DNA of 64,000 nt, from NCBI RefSeq assembly GCF_000422865.1, contig NZ_AUGW01000014.1, positions 1 through 64,000 of the forward strand, written 5' to 3'. The DNA is from Oceanospirillum maris DSM 6286 (GTDB taxonomy: Bacteria > Pseudomonadota > Gammaproteobacteria > Pseudomonadales > Halomonadaceae). Below, piece after piece: positions 44,370 to 54,759 of the stretch (within the stretch, counting starts at the first letter, position 1; each line of letters begins with the position of its first letter). A program made the position numbers and the translations under genes. Below the pieces are notes generated by a model. The model made no database searches. It had not been told where the DNA came from and saw nothing but the letters and a program-made list of their open reading frames with translations.

Positions 44370-46248
44370 CGGCAGACACCTCTTCACGGTCAAGCGTTAA
44401 TGCATCATGCTCAAACTGGCTTAACTGAGCTTTTAAACGCAACTGCACATTATCTGCCAGTTTATAGCCAAGCGCTGCCAAGATATTTCGGCGCTGAGTT
44501 TTATCACCTACATTAAACTCTTGGAAGTTAGCTTCAATCTGTGCTTGAACCAAGCTCTTCTGCAGCAACCAGCCGATTCTTGGCCCAACGCTTAACTGAT
44601 AGCCTTTATCAAATTGATTATCGGCAAGTAGCTGAACATCCGCTAAACCATAAAAACGCCCCCAGTCGGTTAAATACGCTTGACCAAACCCTACTTTAAG
44701 AAAGGCATATAGCTCGGCATTCTCTCCCAGAGATCGCTCTAACCCTGTCGTCACCGCCCAAGCGATAGGGCTTTGGAAGTAGGTTTGATGACTTAGCGAT
44801 AGGACATCAATTAGCGTAAAGCGTTGCAACCGAATATCGCCATCTTCCCAGATACGAGCATCAAATTGCCCCATCTGAATTTGGGAGCCAGGCACATAAC
44901 CATCAGGCAGATCCATAATATCGTGATACGACAGCCGTAAGCTCAAATCAGCATACTTTGTAATAGGGCCATCGCCCGAAACCTGTCCAACCCAACCACC
45001 CAGCCGAGAACTTAAATGGCCTTGATCATCACGAATAGCTGGTGTTGGAGGCTCGATAAAACCAGCATCAATAGATCGCTTAGAGCGAGCCGACAAAATT
45101 TTGATCGTTCTCTCTCTTAGTTCAGGGCTATCTTTCTTTTTCTTAATGGCTAAATACCGAGCATAGGCATGGGCCAACTCTAAGGCCTGAGCTTGCTCCT
45201 GCTCCGTTAACGCGGCCAGAGCACGCTCAACATCAACCTCATTATCAATAAGCGATTTTGCCGTATCAAGAACCTGCCTAGAAACCTGTTGACGCTTATA
45301 TTCAAGTCCAGAGGCGGCAGAGGCTCGATATTCCGTATCATCAATCAGACCCGCATCATCCAACGCCCGAATCGTATCAACCGGCACAGCTGTAAACTTA
45401 AAGTGCTTGGCTAAATCTGAACGCTCCGAGCTGGCATCCAATAGCGCCAGCAAACGATAGGAGCAGTTTTCATCAAAAAAGTAGTAATCGAAATAGGTGT
45501 CTTTGGTTTCCCAAACATGGCGTACAAACTGATCCACCTCTGGCTTTGTTAGGTTCAGGTTATATTCCCAAATATCTCGATATTCTAAATGTTGGTACTC
45601 ATTCGTTTTCTGATAATACGGCATAACGGACACAACGCCCGGATAACCACCAGCCAAGCCTTTATAACTAAAAACAAGTTCATTATCGGAGGGGTCAGCA
45701 TTGGCTGCAAAATTGACACTGTAGGATAAAAGCTTACTACTCGACTTGCCCTCACGGTCCATCCGAACAAGGGTATGACCGTACATAGACGATGGCGAAT
45801 TAATATGGGCAGCCGGAAAGATCAATGTCAGTGAAGAGGCGTCAATTTCACTCTCCCATTGAGAAAAATCAGAACAAGGTTGATCCACAAACGCGATGTC
45901 AGGCAGCTGTTGTTTTACCCATTGATAGCGCGCAGGGAATTGGCATTGCGCAGAGCTATTATCTGCCATACCCGTTTGCATAAACGCGGTTAAATCTGCG
46001 GTCAGCTCAGCAAGAAGACTGGTTTTACCTTCCTCTGCGAGGAAAAAATCAGCGCTATCATTCTGGCTTTCATAACGAAAAGTGTAAGGATGCGGACGAT
46101 AGTGCAGTAAGTGAGCCCATTGGGTTTGATCGGCAATCGCCTGCAATCTATTGGTATCTGGCAGATCATTTGTCTCTGCATAAGCAACCAGTGGTAATGA
46201 AACAGTCGCCGCTGCCATAGCAAGGCCTAGTATCCCTGACCAGCGCAT
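44350..46248 (-). CDS. DUF4105 (Lnb-type) periplasmic/outer-membrane protein
   Basis: A 632-aa protein with signal peptide MRWSGILGLAMAAATVSLPL...AYA. The DUF4105 domain (about 150-290) includes LIFPAAHINSPSSMYGHTLVRM and YDYYFFDENCSYRLLALLD; the His and Cys residues resemble the papain-like arrangement of this family. The last about 200 residues alternate in a beta-barrel-like pattern and end in WYY, suggesting an outer-membrane barrel. GTG 46260 is an alternative start. Function is unknown, possibly envelope lipid or peptide processing with the coupled hydrolase. Confidence 0.82.
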   Translation of the reverse strand: MRWSGILGLAMAAATVSLPLVAYAETNDLPDTNRLQAIADQTQWAHLLHYRPHPYTFRYESQNDSADFFLAEEGKTSLLAELTADLTAFMQTGMADNSSAQCQFPARYQWVKQQLPDIAFVDQPCSDFSQWESEIDASSLTLIFPAAHINSPSSMYGHTLVRMDREGKSSSKLLSYSVNFAANADPSDNELVFSYKGLAGGYPGVVSVMPYYQKTNEYQHLEYRDIWEYNLNLTKPEVDQFVRHVWETKDTYFDYYFFDENCSYRLLALLDASSERSDLAKHFKFTAVPVDTIRALDDAGLIDDTEYRASAASGLEYKRQQVSRQVLDTAKSLIDNEVDVERALAALTEQEQAQALELAHAYARYLAIKKKKDSPELRERTIKILSARSKRSIDAGFIEPPTPAIRDDQGHLSSRLGGWVGQVSGDGPITKYADLSLRLSYHDIMDLPDGYVPGSQIQMGQFDARIWEDGDIRLQRFTLIDVLSLSHQTYFQSPIAWAVTTGLERSLGENAELYAFLKVGFGQAYLTDWGRFYGLADVQLLADNQFDKGYQLSVGPRIGWLLQKSLVQAQIEANFQEFNVGDKTQRRNILAALGYKLADNVQLRLKAQLSQFEHDALTLDREEVSAGVQWYY

Positions 46249-46310
46249 ATAATCAGACACTCCATAAGTAGATATTTACTTTAATAAAAAGCTATCAATA
46301 AACAGACAAT

Positions 46311-46335
46311 AAAAAAGCGCGCCTAGGCGCGCTTC
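46311..46335 (-). terminator. Terminator after the DUF3015 gene
   Basis: A perfect palindrome GCGCGCCTAGGCGCGC with an A-rich run before it and TTTTTTATT after it on the minus strand, 26 bases past the DUF3015 stop. Confidence 0.9.
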
Positions 46336-46360
46336 TTATAACACTATTAAAACTAAGTGA

Positions 46361-46840
46361 TTAGCCTAGGTACTTCTGAAGAGAAGCATCTTTAGCAATC
46401 ACAGCTTTCATAGCTTCGTATGCAGAACCTGATGTTGCATCTGCATTGAAGATGCTATCAAAGTTAGACTGAACAGCGTGGTTGAATGCAACAGTATCTT
46501 GAGATTCGATACCCATTACTTCAGCCAAAGCAGCCAAAGACTCGCCTTCGCCTTTAGCAGCGTCCATCGCTAGTTGATCCATGTTGTTATCGATAAAAGC
46601 CAAGCCACCTGCAAGAGGGCCGTTAGCGTCTTGACAACCTAGAGTACCAGAAGTCATACCAAATGTTTGGTTGCCAGAAGTACCGTTAGTGGTTGCAGCC
46701 ATAACGTGCTCATACCACTTGGAAGCATCTGGGAAAAGTACAGAAGAACCTAAACCACAACCTGCAGGGCCGTGGTTACCAGCAGCAAATGCCATGGAAG
46801 AAGATGTTAGTAGAATTGCGCCTGCAATAAGCTTTTTCAT
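46361..46840 (-). CDS. Exported DUF3015-family protein
   Basis: A 159-aa protein from ATG 46840 (MKKLIAGAILLTSSSMAFA), with AAGGA 7 bases upstream and a cleavable signal. Two cysteines (GPAGCGLG and GTLGCQD) could form a disulfide, and MGIESQDTVAFNHAVQSNFD is the family's C-terminal region. The gene has its own terminator and good codon usage, suggesting abundant expression. Function unknown. Confidence 0.88.
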   Translation of the reverse strand: MKKLIAGAILLTSSSMAFAAGNHGPAGCGLGSSVLFPDASKWYEHVMAATTNGTSGNQTFGMTSGTLGCQDANGPLAGGLAFIDNNMDQLAMDAAKGEGESLAALAEVMGIESQDTVAFNHAVQSNFDSIFNADATSGSAYEAMKAVIAKDASLQKYLG

Positions 46841-47011
46841 GGACAAGTCCTTGTAATGTTATATCAATCTTAAAAGAAAGGCGTCAGCAGCTAATCTGAC
46901 TGACTGCCGACAAGTTACTTTTTTTATTAACAATTGTCTATCGATAAAGAGTGATTTTACATTTATATCTATCTAATTGATATTGATAGAAAAAAGTAAA
47001 ACAAAAGCATA

Positions 47012-47048
47012 TTAAAAACCTCTTTAATTTAACAACAATTAAAGAGGT
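47012..47048 (-). terminator. Terminator after ppsA
   Basis: ACCTCTTTAATT/AATTAAAGAGGT stem of 12 bp, loop TAACAA, then TTTTTAAT on the minus strand, 30 bases past the ppsA stop. Confidence 0.88.
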
Positions 47049-47077
47049 CTATTTTAATAGAGTATAAAAACCAATAA

Positions 47078-49450
47078 CTACTTACTATCTTTTCCAGCCA
47101 GCATAAACCAAGTTTCTAAAACAGCGTCTGGGTTTAGAGAAACACTATCAATCCCTTCCTCCATCAGCCATTTTGCCAGATCAGGGTGATCCGATGGGCC
47201 TTGTCCACAAATACCAACATACTTGCCCGCTTTTCGACACGCGCTAATCGCCATATGCAACAGAGCTTTAACCGCAGGATTACGCTCATCAAATAGATGC
47301 GCCACAATACCCGAGTCACGATCCAATCCCAACGTTAGCTGGGTTAAATCATTGGAACCAATAGAGAAGCCATCAAAGTAGTCCAAGAATTGATCCGCCA
47401 AAATAGCATTGGCCGGTAATTCACACATCATGATCACGCGCAGATCATTTTGGCCTCGCTTCAACCCATTGGCTGCCAGCAAGTCGATCACTTCCCGAGC
47501 TTCGCCCAAGGTGCGGACAAATGGCACCATAATCTCAACATTGGTCAGCCCCATGACATCACGTACTTTCTTCAAAGCTCGACATTCTAGTTCGAAGCAA
47601 CTGCGGAAAGATTCAGAAATATAGCGGGACGCACCACGGAAGCCCAGCATCGGATTTTCTTCTGCAGGCTCATACAATTTACCGCCAATCAAGTTACCGT
47701 ACTCGTTTGACTTAAAGTCAGACAGACGCACAATCACTTTCTTCGGATAAAAAGCCGCAGCAAGCGTAGAGATACCTTCAACCAGCTTATCAACATAAAA
47801 ATCAACCGGTGATGCATACCCAGCAATACGCTTAGAGATACTGCGCTGTAGCTCGGGCGTCAGAGTATCAAAATCCATCAGGGCTTTTGGGTGTACGCCG
47901 ATCATGCGATTGATAATAAACTCTAGCCGCGCCAAGCCGATACCTTCATTAGGTAAGCTGGCAAAACTAAAGGCGCGATCAGGATTACCTACGTTCATCA
48001 TGATTTTGAACGGAATATCCGGCATGGAATCAACATTGTTGGTCATGCGTTCAAAGTCCAGCTCTCCTTCGTAGATGAAACCTGTATCACCTTCTGCGCA
48101 AGAAACCGTAACAAGCTGACCTTCTTTTAATTGCTCTGTGGCATCGCCGCAGCCAACGACCGCAGGAATACCCAGTTCACGGGCGATAATAGCCGCATGG
48201 CAGGTACGGCCACCGCGATTCGTGACAATAGCAGATGCACGTTTCATCACGGGTTCCCAATCAGGGTCGGTCATATCTGTAACCAGAATATCCCCTGCCT
48301 GAACTTTATCCATTTCGTCAGGGCCCATAATGATGCGTACAGCACCTTTACCGATGCGCTGACCAATCGAGCGGCCTTCAACCAGAACTTCACCGCGCTC
48401 TTTAAGCAGATAACGCTCCATGACATTCGTATCAGCGCGACTTTTAACCGTCTCAGGACGCGCCTGAACGATATAAAGCTGGCCATCATCACCATCTTTA
48501 GCCCACTCAATATCCATCGGACGACCATAATGCTGCTCAATAATCACCGCTTGGCGAGCCAAAGCCATGACTTCTTCATCGCTGATACAGAATTGATTGC
48601 GCTCTTTGACGCTTACATCAACAGTTTCAACAGACTTACCGGTTTCAGCCGCTTCACCATAAACCATTTTGATCATTTTACTACCAAGATTACGGCGTAA
48701 AACAGCAAAACGACCTGCAGCCAGCGTTGGCTTATGTACATAAAACTCGTCGGGATTAACAGCGCCCTGAACGACGGTCTCACCCAGGCCATAAGATGCC
48801 GTAATAAAGGCCGCATCACGGAAACCAGATTCGGTATCCAGCGTAAACATGACACCACTGGAGCCTGTCTCACTGCGCACCATTTTCTGAATGCCTGCAG
48901 ACAGCGCCACTAACGAGTGATCAAAGCCTTGGTGTACACGATAGGAGATAGCGCGATCATTAAACAGAGAGGCAAACACTTCTTTGACCGCTGTTTTAAT
49001 ATGCTCTAACCCTTGAATATTTAGGAAGGTTTCTTGCTGTCCCGCAAAAGAGGCATCTGGCAAATCTTCTGCCGTAGCGGAAGACCGCACTGCAACTTTA
49101 AGATTCTCATTACCATCTTGTAGCTGACAGTAGGCTTCTTCTAAAGCCGTTTCTAGAGCGGGTGGAAATGGTGTTTCTAAGATCCAGCGCCGAATCTCGC
49201 CACCGGTTTTGGTTAAGGCATTCACATCATCAACATCAAGTTTATTCAACTCTGTGTTTATGCGATCTGCCAGACCTTCATAATTTAAAAATTCACGATA
49301 AGCCTGTGCCGTCGTAGCAAAGCCACCCGGAACAGAAACACCGGCTCCCGCCAGATTACTAATCATTTCACCTAAAGAGGCGTTCTTTCCACCGACATGC
49401 TCAACATCATTCATGCCAAGCTGATCAAACCACGCGATGTATGCGTTCAA
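47078..49450 (-). CDS. ppsA: Phosphoenolpyruvate synthase
   Basis: A 790-aa enzyme from TTG 49450 (encoding [19 protein letters not shown]), backed by GGGGGA 8 bases upstream; upstream in-frame sequence has no family similarity. The N-terminal ATP-grasp domain ([11 protein letters not shown]), the phosphohistidine in [15 protein letters not shown], and the PEP-binding barrel ending [17 protein letters not shown] are present. It makes PEP from pyruvate for gluconeogenesis. It is divergent from its regulator ppsR, with 94 bp between. Confidence 0.96.
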   Translation of the reverse strand: MNAYIAWFDQLGMNDVEHVGGKNASLGEMISNLAGAGVSVPGGFATTAQAYREFLNYEGLADRINTELNKLDVDDVNALTKTGGEIRRWILETPFPPALETALEEAYCQLQDGNENLKVAVRSSATAEDLPDASFAGQQETFLNIQGLEHIKTAVKEVFASLFNDRAISYRVHQGFDHSLVALSAGIQKMVRSETGSSGVMFTLDTESGFRDAAFITASYGLGETVVQGAVNPDEFYVHKPTLAAGRFAVLRRNLGSKMIKMVYGEAAETGKSVETVDVSVKERNQFCISDEEVMALARQAVIIEQHYGRPMDIEWAKDGDDGQLYIVQARPETVKSRADTNVMERYLLKERGEVLVEGRSIGQRIGKGAVRIIMGPDEMDKVQAGDILVTDMTDPDWEPVMKRASAIVTNRGGRTCHAAIIARELGIPAVVGCGDATEQLKEGQLVTVSCAEGDTGFIYEGELDFERMTNNVDSMPDIPFKIMMNVGNPDRAFSFASLPNEGIGLARLEFIINRMIGVHPKALMDFDTLTPELQRSISKRIAGYASPVDFYVDKLVEGISTLAAAFYPKKVIVRLSDFKSNEYGNLIGGKLYEPAEENPMLGFRGASRYISESFRSCFELECRALKKVRDVMGLTNVEIMVPFVRTLGEAREVIDLLAANGLKRGQNDLRVIMMCELPANAILADQFLDYFDGFSIGSNDLTQLTLGLDRDSGIVAHLFDERNPAVKALLHMAISACRKAGKYVGICGQGPSDHPDLAKWLMEEGIDSVSLNPDAVLETWFMLAGKDSK

Positions 49451-49544
49451 CTTATATTTCCCCCTGAGCTTGCTTTTCAGACGAATTATTCGACAATAGA
49501 GCCACAATTCCCTAATGATACCATGAAGTTGCAGGCGATTTATC

Positions 49545-50372
49545 ATGAAACGTACCGCCTTTTTTATTTCCGACGGCACCGGCATTACTGTCGAGGCCCT
49601 GGGTCGTAGTCTTCTGGCCCAATTTGAGCACACCGAATTTAGCTATATTATTAAACCTTTTGTCGACTCCACGGAGAAAGCCGCCAAACTTGTGGCTTTT
49701 ATTAATGAGGTCTACGAAACCGATGGCATTCGTCCGGTCGTCATTGATACGATTGTCAACGATGATATCCGCTTGATTCTTGAAAGCGCTAACGCTTTTA
49801 CATTAGATATTTTCTCAACATTTTTAGCTCCCTTGGAAGAGGAGCTCGGTTCTGCAAGCTCTTATAGCGTTGGAAAGTCTCACTCCATCAGAGAAGATGA
49901 TCAGGTTTACAAGGATAGAATCGATTCTGTGCACTTTGCCATTGAGAACGATGATGGTGGGCGCACACGCCATTACGACAAAGCTGATATCATCCTGCTA
50001 GGCCCTTCTCGCTGCGGTAAAACACCAACGTGCCTTTATATGGCGCTTCAGTTTGGTATTCGGGCAGCAAACTATCCGCTGACGGATGATGATTTTGAGT
50101 ACGGGGAACTGCCAAAATCCGTACGCCATTACAAACACAAACTGTTCGGCTTAACCATTGACCCTGTGCGTCTAGCTAATATTCGTCATGAACGAAAGCC
50201 TGATAGTCGCTACGCTTCTTTAAAGCAGTGCAAAATGGAAGTCGAAGAGGCAGAAATGCTCTATCAGCGTTTTGGTATTCCCTATATCAATTCAACACAC
50301 TTTTCTGTCGAAGAGATTTCAACGCGCATGATGGATGAAACAGGGCTTGAGCGCAGGGCGGCGCCTAAGTAA
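49545..50372 (+). CDS. ppsR: PEP synthase regulatory kinase/pyrophosphorylase
   Basis: A 275-aa DUF299 protein: [19 protein letters not shown] opening, P-loop [15 protein letters not shown] (about 151-165), [17 protein letters not shown]. It reversibly phosphorylates the catalytic threonine of PEP synthase, matching the divergent ppsA. Confidence 0.95.
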   Translation: MKRTAFFISDGTGITVEALGRSLLAQFEHTEFSYIIKPFVDSTEKAAKLVAFINEVYETDGIRPVVIDTIVNDDIRLILESANAFTLDIFSTFLAPLEEELGSASSYSVGKSHSIREDDQVYKDRIDSVHFAIENDDGGRTRHYDKADIILLGPSRCGKTPTCLYMALQFGIRAANYPLTDDDFEYGELPKSVRHYKHKLFGLTIDPVRLANIRHERKPDSRYASLKQCKMEVEEAEMLYQRFGIPYINSTHFSVEEISTRMMDETGLERRAAPK

Positions 50373-50398
50373 GGCCATTCTTTTTAACGAACAGCGTT

Positions 50399-51496
50399 CT
50401 AGGCAGTATAGAGCGCCATTCGATTTGTCACTTTTTCTAAATAATCACGGGTTTCGGTGTAGGGTAAGTTTTTGCGTAGATGCGTGTAAACTTGCTGAGG
50501 CTGCAATCGATTGATCATCACCGCCGCTTGACCAACATTTGTTCTACCGGTGAAGCTTCTAGCAACATTCCCAGCCCCCGTATTATAAGCTGCGATCGTG
50601 CAATAAAGCCGACTGACAGGATCATCAATATGGCTCAAGTAGCGGTAGTACAATAAATGTAAATAAGCCGCACCGGACTGGATATTGGTTTCGGGCTGGT
50701 ACAGCTCTGCTGCGCGCATAATTCTAGCTTTGCCGGATAAATACTGCGTTGTATCCAGCCCTGCGCTTTCGGGTACGATCTGCATTAAACCAAACGCTGG
50801 GATATGGCTTCGAGCCATCGGGTTAAAATAGCTTTCGGTATGCATTACCGCCATCACTAAGGCTGCTGATATTTTTTCCTTAGCGGCATATTTTTCTACC
50901 ATTACCTTATATTGCGATGCTTTTTTCGACGTACTACCCTCTGGAAGCTTGATCACTACTTTAGCAACAGGTTTACGGTCTTCCTCAATACTTATCTTCG
51001 CGGTGGCTAGAATCTCAGCAACGGAAACCCCCTGATACAGATCTCCTACTACAGGTTGCTTAGGGACTACTTTAGCATTGCCTTTGGCGTCTGAACGATC
51101 AACCAACTGCTGCACAGGGTCATTAGAATAAGCTTGCTGAGTATCAAGACCTAACAAGTCCTGTAGTGCCTGTTTAATCTTTTTGCCTGATTCTGCCGGA
51201 GAGCTACCTTGAGCCTCAAGAGTGATCGTGCCCGCTTCAAAATCCACCTTAGAGCGAAGCCATAAATCATTTGAATACTGCACAAACTGATAACTAGAGC
51301 TTAGCTCTGCCGTCATCCAATGCTGTCTAATCTCGCTACTAAAAACCAACTCTGCGGCTTTAAAACGCGCTTTATAGTCCTGAAAAGAAGTACTTTGCTG
51401 CGCTTTATACTCATCAAATGTTAGCCCATAGACAGAAGGAAGCCACAAACCTGCAACACCTGTTGCAACCCCTTGAATAAATCGTCGGCGTAACAT
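50399..51496 (-). CDS. MltC-like murein transglycosylase with Tat-type signal
   Basis: A 365-aa protein from ATG 51496 with GAGGAA 7 bases upstream. The N-terminus MLRRRFIQGVATGVAGLWLP has the twin-arginine pattern RR-x-F-I and no lipobox, whereas MltC is normally a lipoprotein. An MltC N-domain (about 30-190) is followed by the SLT domain with MAVMHTESYFNPMARS (catalytic Glu), AFGLMQIVPESAG and CTIAAYNTGAGNVARSF. It cleaves peptidoglycan strands in the periplasm. Confidence 0.87.
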   Translation of the reverse strand: MLRRRFIQGVATGVAGLWLPSVYGLTFDEYKAQQSTSFQDYKARFKAAELVFSSEIRQHWMTAELSSSYQFVQYSNDLWLRSKVDFEAGTITLEAQGSSPAESGKKIKQALQDLLGLDTQQAYSNDPVQQLVDRSDAKGNAKVVPKQPVVGDLYQGVSVAEILATAKISIEEDRKPVAKVVIKLPEGSTSKKASQYKVMVEKYAAKEKISAALVMAVMHTESYFNPMARSHIPAFGLMQIVPESAGLDTTQYLSGKARIMRAAELYQPETNIQSGAAYLHLLYYRYLSHIDDPVSRLYCTIAAYNTGAGNVARSFTGRTNVGQAAVMINRLQPQQVYTHLRKNLPYTETRDYLEKVTNRMALYTA

Positions 51497-51549
51497 ATTA
51501 CTTTCCTCTTCATTGTCAAAACAGCTCGCTACAAAAGAAGCCCGTAGCA

Positions 51550-51577
51550 AAATAAAAAGCCCGCGGCAGCGGGCTTT
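51550..51577 (-). terminator. Terminator after ppnP
   Basis: AAAGCCCGC/GCGGGCTTT stem with a TGCC loop, followed on the minus strand by TTTTTATTTT. Confidence 0.9.
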
Positions 51578-51609
51578 AATGGCTATTTATCTCTGTCTAA
51601 CGGGAGACT

Positions 51610-51891
51610 CTAACGATACTGACACAGGTACGCCGTTGGTTCTGTTACTTTAAGATCAAAACTTTGATTCGCATCGATCTCAAATCGCTCACCCGTACTG
51701 TACGTAACCCACGTATCACTGCCTGGCAGTTTAGCCGTTAAAGCGCCAGAGACCACGGTCATTGTTTCATGCTGACGGGTGCCAAAGGTGTACTCACCAG
51801 CATTCATAACACCAACAGTAAGTTGGCCTTGAGTGTTCTCAAAACCGATCGATTTAACCTGATCATCAAAGTACGCATTAACGTCTAGCAT
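51610..51891 (-). CDS. ppnP: Pyrimidine/purine nucleoside phosphorylase PpnP
   Basis: A 93-aa cupin-fold protein (formerly DUF1255) from ATG 51891 with GAGAA 6 bases upstream. QVKSIGFEN, VGVMNAGEYTFGT, MTVVSGALTAKLPGS and PTAYLCQYR match E. coli YaiE/PpnP along the full length. It phosphorolyses several nucleosides. It lies between two terminators. Confidence 0.93.
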   Translation of the reverse strand: MLDVNAYFDDQVKSIGFENTQGQLTVGVMNAGEYTFGTRQHETMTVVSGALTAKLPGSDTWVTYSTGERFEIDANQSFDLKVTEPTAYLCQYR

Positions 51892-51903
51892 AAAGTTCTC
51901 TCG

Positions 51904-51931
51904 TATAAAAAGCCTCGGCAAACCGAGGCTG
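51904..51931 (-). terminator. Terminator after ppk2
   Basis: AGCCTCGG/CCGAGGCT with loop TTTG, then TTTTTAT on the minus strand, just upstream of ppnP. Confidence 0.88.
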
Positions 51932-51987
51932 TTATGGAATGTCTATTATAGGGTTTCTGTTTGGCGTAAATTAAGCCAGACCCAATT

Positions 51988-52791
51988 CTAGTACATATCG
52001 GGAACGAAGTTGAGAGAATCCAGTGGAGGGCGAACATAACCGGTATCCGCTTGACGTTCTGGCAGCTCAATAGGCTCTGGCGTTAAATCTTCGTAGTTAA
52101 TCAAACTTAACAAGTGGCTAATCGAATTAAGCCGCGCACGCTTTTTAACTTCACCATCAACGACATACCAAGGCGCTTCTGGGATATCGGTATGTACAAA
52201 CATCGCATCCTTCGCTTTCGAATATTCAACCCAGCGGGTGCGAGACTGCAGATCCATTGGGCTTAACTTCCAACGCTTGTGAGGGCGATTAATTCGATCT
52301 TTAAAGCGACGCTCTTGCTCATCATCAGAAACAGAGAACCAATACTTAACAAGAGTAATACCGGAACGTACCAGCATGCGTTCAAACTCTGGGCATGAGC
52401 GTAAAAACTCTTGATACTCATCATCAGAACAAAAACCCATCACACGCTCAACCCCTGCACGGTTGTACCAACTACGGTCAAACAAGACAATTTCACCGGC
52501 ACTAGGAAGGTGCTCAACATAACGCTGAAAATACCACTGCGTTTTTTCACGCTCTGTCGGTGCAGGCAACGCGGCCACACGACAAACCCGAGGGTTAAGT
52601 GCTTCGGTAATGCGCTTAATACTACCGCCTTTACCGGCTGCATCTCGGCCTTCAAAGATCACAACCACCTTCATACCGGTGTGTCTTACCCACTCTTGTA
52701 ACTTAACCAGTTCAATTTGTAGCCGCTCAAGCTCTTGCTCGTAGAGTTTCTTACTAATTTTTTTCGTATTACCTATTTTTTCTTCGGCCAT
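51988..52791 (-). CDS. ppk2: Polyphosphate kinase 2
   Basis: A 267-aa PPK2 with Walker A FEGRDAAGKGGSIKR (about 46-60), lid RVAALPAPTEREKTQWYFQR, Walker B VLFDRSWYNRAGVERVMG and the tail GYVRPPLDSLNFVPDMY usual for class I PPK2. It transfers phosphate between polyphosphate and nucleotides, preferring nucleotide phosphorylation in this class. AAGGAAG precedes the ATG. Confidence 0.94.
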   Translation of the reverse strand: MAEEKIGNTKKISKKLYEQELERLQIELVKLQEWVRHTGMKVVVIFEGRDAAGKGGSIKRITEALNPRVCRVAALPAPTEREKTQWYFQRYVEHLPSAGEIVLFDRSWYNRAGVERVMGFCSDDEYQEFLRSCPEFERMLVRSGITLVKYWFSVSDDEQERRFKDRINRPHKRWKLSPMDLQSRTRWVEYSKAKDAMFVHTDIPEAPWYVVDGEVKKRARLNSISHLLSLINYEDLTPEPIELPERQADTGYVRPPLDSLNFVPDMY

Positions 52792-52966
52792 AATTTCTTC
52801 CTTAATTGGCTAAAAGTGCATTTATATCACAGGTTAAACAGGGACTATCTACCAGCCCCAAAAAAATCTCAAGCGATGAGGCGTTAACAATGGCAACAAT
52901 AGAATGTCTATTGATCTAGTACAGAATCCGGTGACTGGAAACCAGTATTCAGCAATTAAAAGCGCG

Positions 52967-54586
52967 TTACGTTAAGGGCGGCACGACAGAGTCAATATTA
53001 GACTCATCATTTATTTCTGCCTGCACGACTTGATTACGCCCTTTTTCTTTCGCGCGATATAAGGCGCGATCAGCTTGGAGTATCAACTCCAATACATCTA
53101 AACTTTGTTCAGGCTTAAGGGTTGCGATACCCATACTGATAGTGACATAAGGTGAAACTTTTGAGGCTGCATGAGGAATATGCTGCTGCTCAATAGCCTT
53201 ACGACACTGTTCCGCCAAAATGATCGCATGTTCATTAGTGTCTGGTAACAAGATCGTAAACTCTTCACCACCATAGCGAGCCACAAGATCCATCGGGCGA
53301 GACATCATATCTTTCAATGTTTGCGCCACCGTGTAAATACACTCATCGCCCTCTACATGCCCATAATAATCATTGAAAAGCTTAAAACAATCAACGTCAA
53401 CCATAATAAGAGTCAGCGGCGTTCCGTTCCGTAATGCCCGTTTCCATTCATTATCAAGGGTTTCATCAAAATAGCGTCTGTTGGCGACGCCAGTTAAAGC
53501 ATCGGTACGGGAGATTACCGCTAACTCTTGATTAGAGCTCATCAGCTGGGATGACTCCTGTCGCATCCGAGCATTTTTACTGGCCATACTCCTAAAAGCA
53601 AAGATCAAAAACCCTGTCACTGACAAGCCTATGAGAAATACCAGCTGAGGTAACCAGGTGGCTCTATTATTAAAATAATAATAACTAGGAATACCTTCTA
53701 AGAACCACTCACGGTTACCTGCGGGGTATACGGATGTCAAAATTGAGCGCGAGGCATCCACATCAAGGCGTGTTCGGCTGATATGGTGATGAAGCAAAAC
53801 GGGAGACTGCCTACCGGTTTGGTCCCACAACTTCATATCAATGCCCGCCACTCGTAGCTGCCGCAGAGCATCTTTAAATGAGACCTCAAGATTGATAGTA
53901 GCAACGATATAACCGGCCACTTTACTGGGATAGCCTCTTAACGGAATCGCAAGCGCCGCATGAACCAAGGAGGTTTGATAAGCTACTTTTTTAACAAAAC
54001 GATCTTGCAGATCAATATGTCCTGAGGACAGTACCAAGCGACCACTCGCTTTGGCCTCATTCAATAGGTCTTCAATAGAGGGGTTATTTTTAAGGTCAAT
54101 TCCGACGGGTAGTGCTTGAGCCATCCCGCCATGATAATAGACTAAAGGCCGTTGCAGGCCCTTTGCCTGAGCTGAAGGATGTAATAGTCCTTGTTCATCT
54201 TGCTGCAAAACCTGAAACTGAGACGAGCCATTTACCCGTTGAACATCCCGTTCAAATAAAGCCCGCTTCTGGGCATCAATTTCGGACACCCAATATAAAG
54301 CAACGATATCTTTATGACGATGACGGCTAGTACGAGCCACATAGTCAAAGTCATCGGATTTAGGGATTACTTGAGGAATAAACAGCGTGCGAAGCGTGTA
54401 AAGAGTCTCTAATGTCCCATTAAGCTCCCGCCCAAAGACAGAAGCTCGATCGGAGACCGCTTTTTCAAATCCATTTTGCAGCTGTTCTTGTTCAGACAAC
54501 TGCATCAACCGAGCAGCCCCTAAGGATAAAGAGACACCAAGTAACACAATCAGAAATGTCCAATAACGTGTGGATTGTTCTTTCAT
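52967..54586 (-). CDS. Diguanylate cyclase with periplasmic CHASE sensor domain
   Basis: About 539 aa from ATG 54586; the ribosome site is weak and the start uncertain. Two helices (about 8-28 and 318-338) bracket a CHASE-type sensor domain (VALYWVSEIDAQKRALFERDVQR, VHAALAIPLRGYPSKVAGYIV). The C-terminal GGDEF domain has GGEEF and an RPMD inhibitory site five residues before it, so product feedback is expected. The ligand is unknown. Confidence 0.9.
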   Translation of the reverse strand: MKEQSTRYWTFLIVLLGVSLSLGAARLMQLSEQEQLQNGFEKAVSDRASVFGRELNGTLETLYTLRTLFIPQVIPKSDDFDYVARTSRHRHKDIVALYWVSEIDAQKRALFERDVQRVNGSSQFQVLQQDEQGLLHPSAQAKGLQRPLVYYHGGMAQALPVGIDLKNNPSIEDLLNEAKASGRLVLSSGHIDLQDRFVKKVAYQTSLVHAALAIPLRGYPSKVAGYIVATINLEVSFKDALRQLRVAGIDMKLWDQTGRQSPVLLHHHISRTRLDVDASRSILTSVYPAGNREWFLEGIPSYYYFNNRATWLPQLVFLIGLSVTGFLIFAFRSMASKNARMRQESSQLMSSNQELAVISRTDALTGVANRRYFDETLDNEWKRALRNGTPLTLIMVDVDCFKLFNDYYGHVEGDECIYTVAQTLKDMMSRPMDLVARYGGEEFTILLPDTNEHAIILAEQCRKAIEQQHIPHAASKVSPYVTISMGIATLKPEQSLDVLELILQADRALYRAKEKGRNQVVQAEINDESNIDSVVPPLT

Positions 54587-54759
54587 TAAGCAGCCAGCAA
54601 TCAGGCCAAATGGCCTAGGAGATCTTAGGATCAATATTTAACAGCAAAGATTATCACAAATCCAAGCGTTAAAAAGAACACACGTTAACAGTATTTAACC
54701 TCTAAAAAAAATTTAGCGTCGAAAGAATTGTTACCCGTAGAACAAAGCGTAACGTAATT

